Source: Scytonema sp035967975
GTDB taxonomy: Bacteria; Cyanobacteriota; Cyanobacteriia; Cyanobacteriales; Nostocaceae
Length of the DNA: 64,000 bases
Reading direction: 5' to 3'
Assembly: GCA_035967975.1 (NCBI GenBank)
Contig: JAWQFQ010000012.1
Coordinates: 22,078-86,077 of the forward strand
Part shown: positions 63,331 through 64,000 of the stretch, piece after piece
Layout of the letters: each line of letters starts with the position of its first letter
How positions within the stretch are numbered: the stretch's first letter is position 1
Program-made: the position numbers and the translations under genes
Notes under the pieces: model-generated
Told to the model about the DNA's origin: nothing
Database searches by the model: none
The model's input: the letters and a program-made list of their open reading frames with translations, nothing else

Positions 63331-63909
63331 TTACGCCTTCACTACATAGCAAGGTGTCATACAAAAGGGAAATTTTTTAATTTCCACATTTTGTTTTTTG
63401 AAATATTCGTCTACTGCTTGAGTTTCACCCGGAAAAACTCCATAGTCATCTAAAATTAGAATTCCTCCCTTGGTTATTAGTGGGAAAAGATATTCTAGAA
63501 TTACAACCGCTGGTTCATATATGTCTGTATCCAGATTTAATAACGAAATCTTTAACTCTGGATGCTTATCTACATATTTTGGCACAGTTTCTAATATATT
63601 TCCACCTACTAATTCTACATTTTTATCTATTCCTTTAGAATTTAGTACTTTTAGTAATTGTTCTTCTGAAATACTTGTATCTCCTGCATTTTTTAGAAAA
63701 TTTTCTCTAGGAACTTTATCCTGTATAAAATTAGTTTCAGGAAATTTCCCAAAAGTATCAAATCCAATAATCTTTTTAGAGTATGCATTTCCAAATAAAT
63801 CACGAAATGTTGCAAATTTGACCAAGGAAGTTCCTTTAAAAACACCGCATTCGACAATTGCACCAGGAACTTCTCTAACCATTTTGTAAAACTCATAATG
63901 AGCTAACAC
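63331..63909 (-). CDS. TylF/MycF-type O-methyltransferase, 5' end uncertain
   Basis: 192 residues from a GTG at 63909. Motifs VECGVFKG (SAM site), IIGFDTFGKFPETN, LNLDTDIYEP and GGILILDDYG are those of TylF/MycF/NovP sugar O-methyltransferases, which need a metal. The frame remains open upstream to a stop at ~63969 and encodes KNHNFYLSCDSTRIGKV, matching the usual N-terminal region of the family. No ATG/GTG/TTG is available there, so the true start is CTG-like or the 5' end is disrupted. Likely methylates a cluster sugar. It starts the window's part of the gene cluster. Confidence 0.8.
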   Translation of the reverse strand: MLAHYEFYKMVREVPGAIVECGVFKGTSLVKFATFRDLFGNAYSKKIIGFDTFGKFPETNFIQDKVPRENFLKNAGDTSISEEQLLKVLNSKGIDKNVELVGGNILETVPKYVDKHPELKISLLNLDTDIYEPAVVILEYLFPLITKGGILILDDYGVFPGETQAVDEYFKKQNVEIKKFPFCMTPCYVVKA

Positions 63910-64000
63910 TTTACCAATTCTTGTGGAATCACAGGAAAGATAAAAATTATGGTTCTTCAGTACTTGTTATGCTAAATTAACAGATACTGAATCGGGAACA

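Overview
The window is cyanobacterial. It is moderately AT-rich, has scattered HIP1-type GCGATCGC octamers, 7-bp short tandem repeats (STRR) and many small palindromic intergenic repeats, and carries an ndhF3/ndhD3/cupA CO2-uptake operon. The repeat load and large multidomain signalling protein suggest a filamentous, Nostocales-like genome; that placement is inference.

Region 1 (1-9.7 kb): a partial gene end, a repeat-filled spacer with a MITE-like element, then a 1925-residue receptor-like protein: caspase-like peptidase, STAND NTPase, one membrane segment, 14 WD40 repeats and a periplasmic-binding-protein-like domain. On the minus strand follow an alpha/beta hydrolase with a small partner gene and a PD-(D/E)XK-like protein.

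Region 2 (9.7-16.9 kb): an inducible-type CO2-uptake operon, ndhF3 - Tat-exported beta-carbonic anhydrase - ndhD3 - cupA. It is flanked by two paralogous PD-(D/E)XK-like genes in the same orientation. No cupS follows cupA here.

Region 3 (17-26.2 kb): accessory genes. These are an IS605-like RNA/right-end remnant, a two-gene AbiEii-type nucleotidyltransferase module, a DMT exporter with a divergent MarR regulator and palindromic operators, a ureohydrolase, a peroxiredoxin-glutaredoxin fusion, and a beta-helix surface protein. The beta-helix gene is bracketed by the glutaredoxin 3' end and a second copy of that end. Next to the second copy lies an IS5-type transposase remnant split by a 240-bp MITE with a 9-bp target duplication, and a second MITE follows.

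Region 4 (26.2-64 kb): about 29 genes, all on the minus strand, for a complex cell-surface polysaccharide. They include many GT2/GT4 glycosyltransferases, UDP-galactopyranose mutase beside a GlfT2-like galactofuranosyltransferase, a UDP-glucuronate-type epimerase, and a CBS-NeuB-SAF-isomerase fusion for a nonulosonic acid. There are also four methyltransferases, a GMC oxidoreductase, a helical-toroid protein, a Wzm/Wzt ABC exporter with a second Wzt-like ATPase, and an O-antigen ligase/polymerase-like membrane protein. The likely logic is sugar-precursor synthesis, stepwise chain assembly, methyl or oxidative decoration, ABC export, and ligation or polymerisation. The cluster runs past the right edge.
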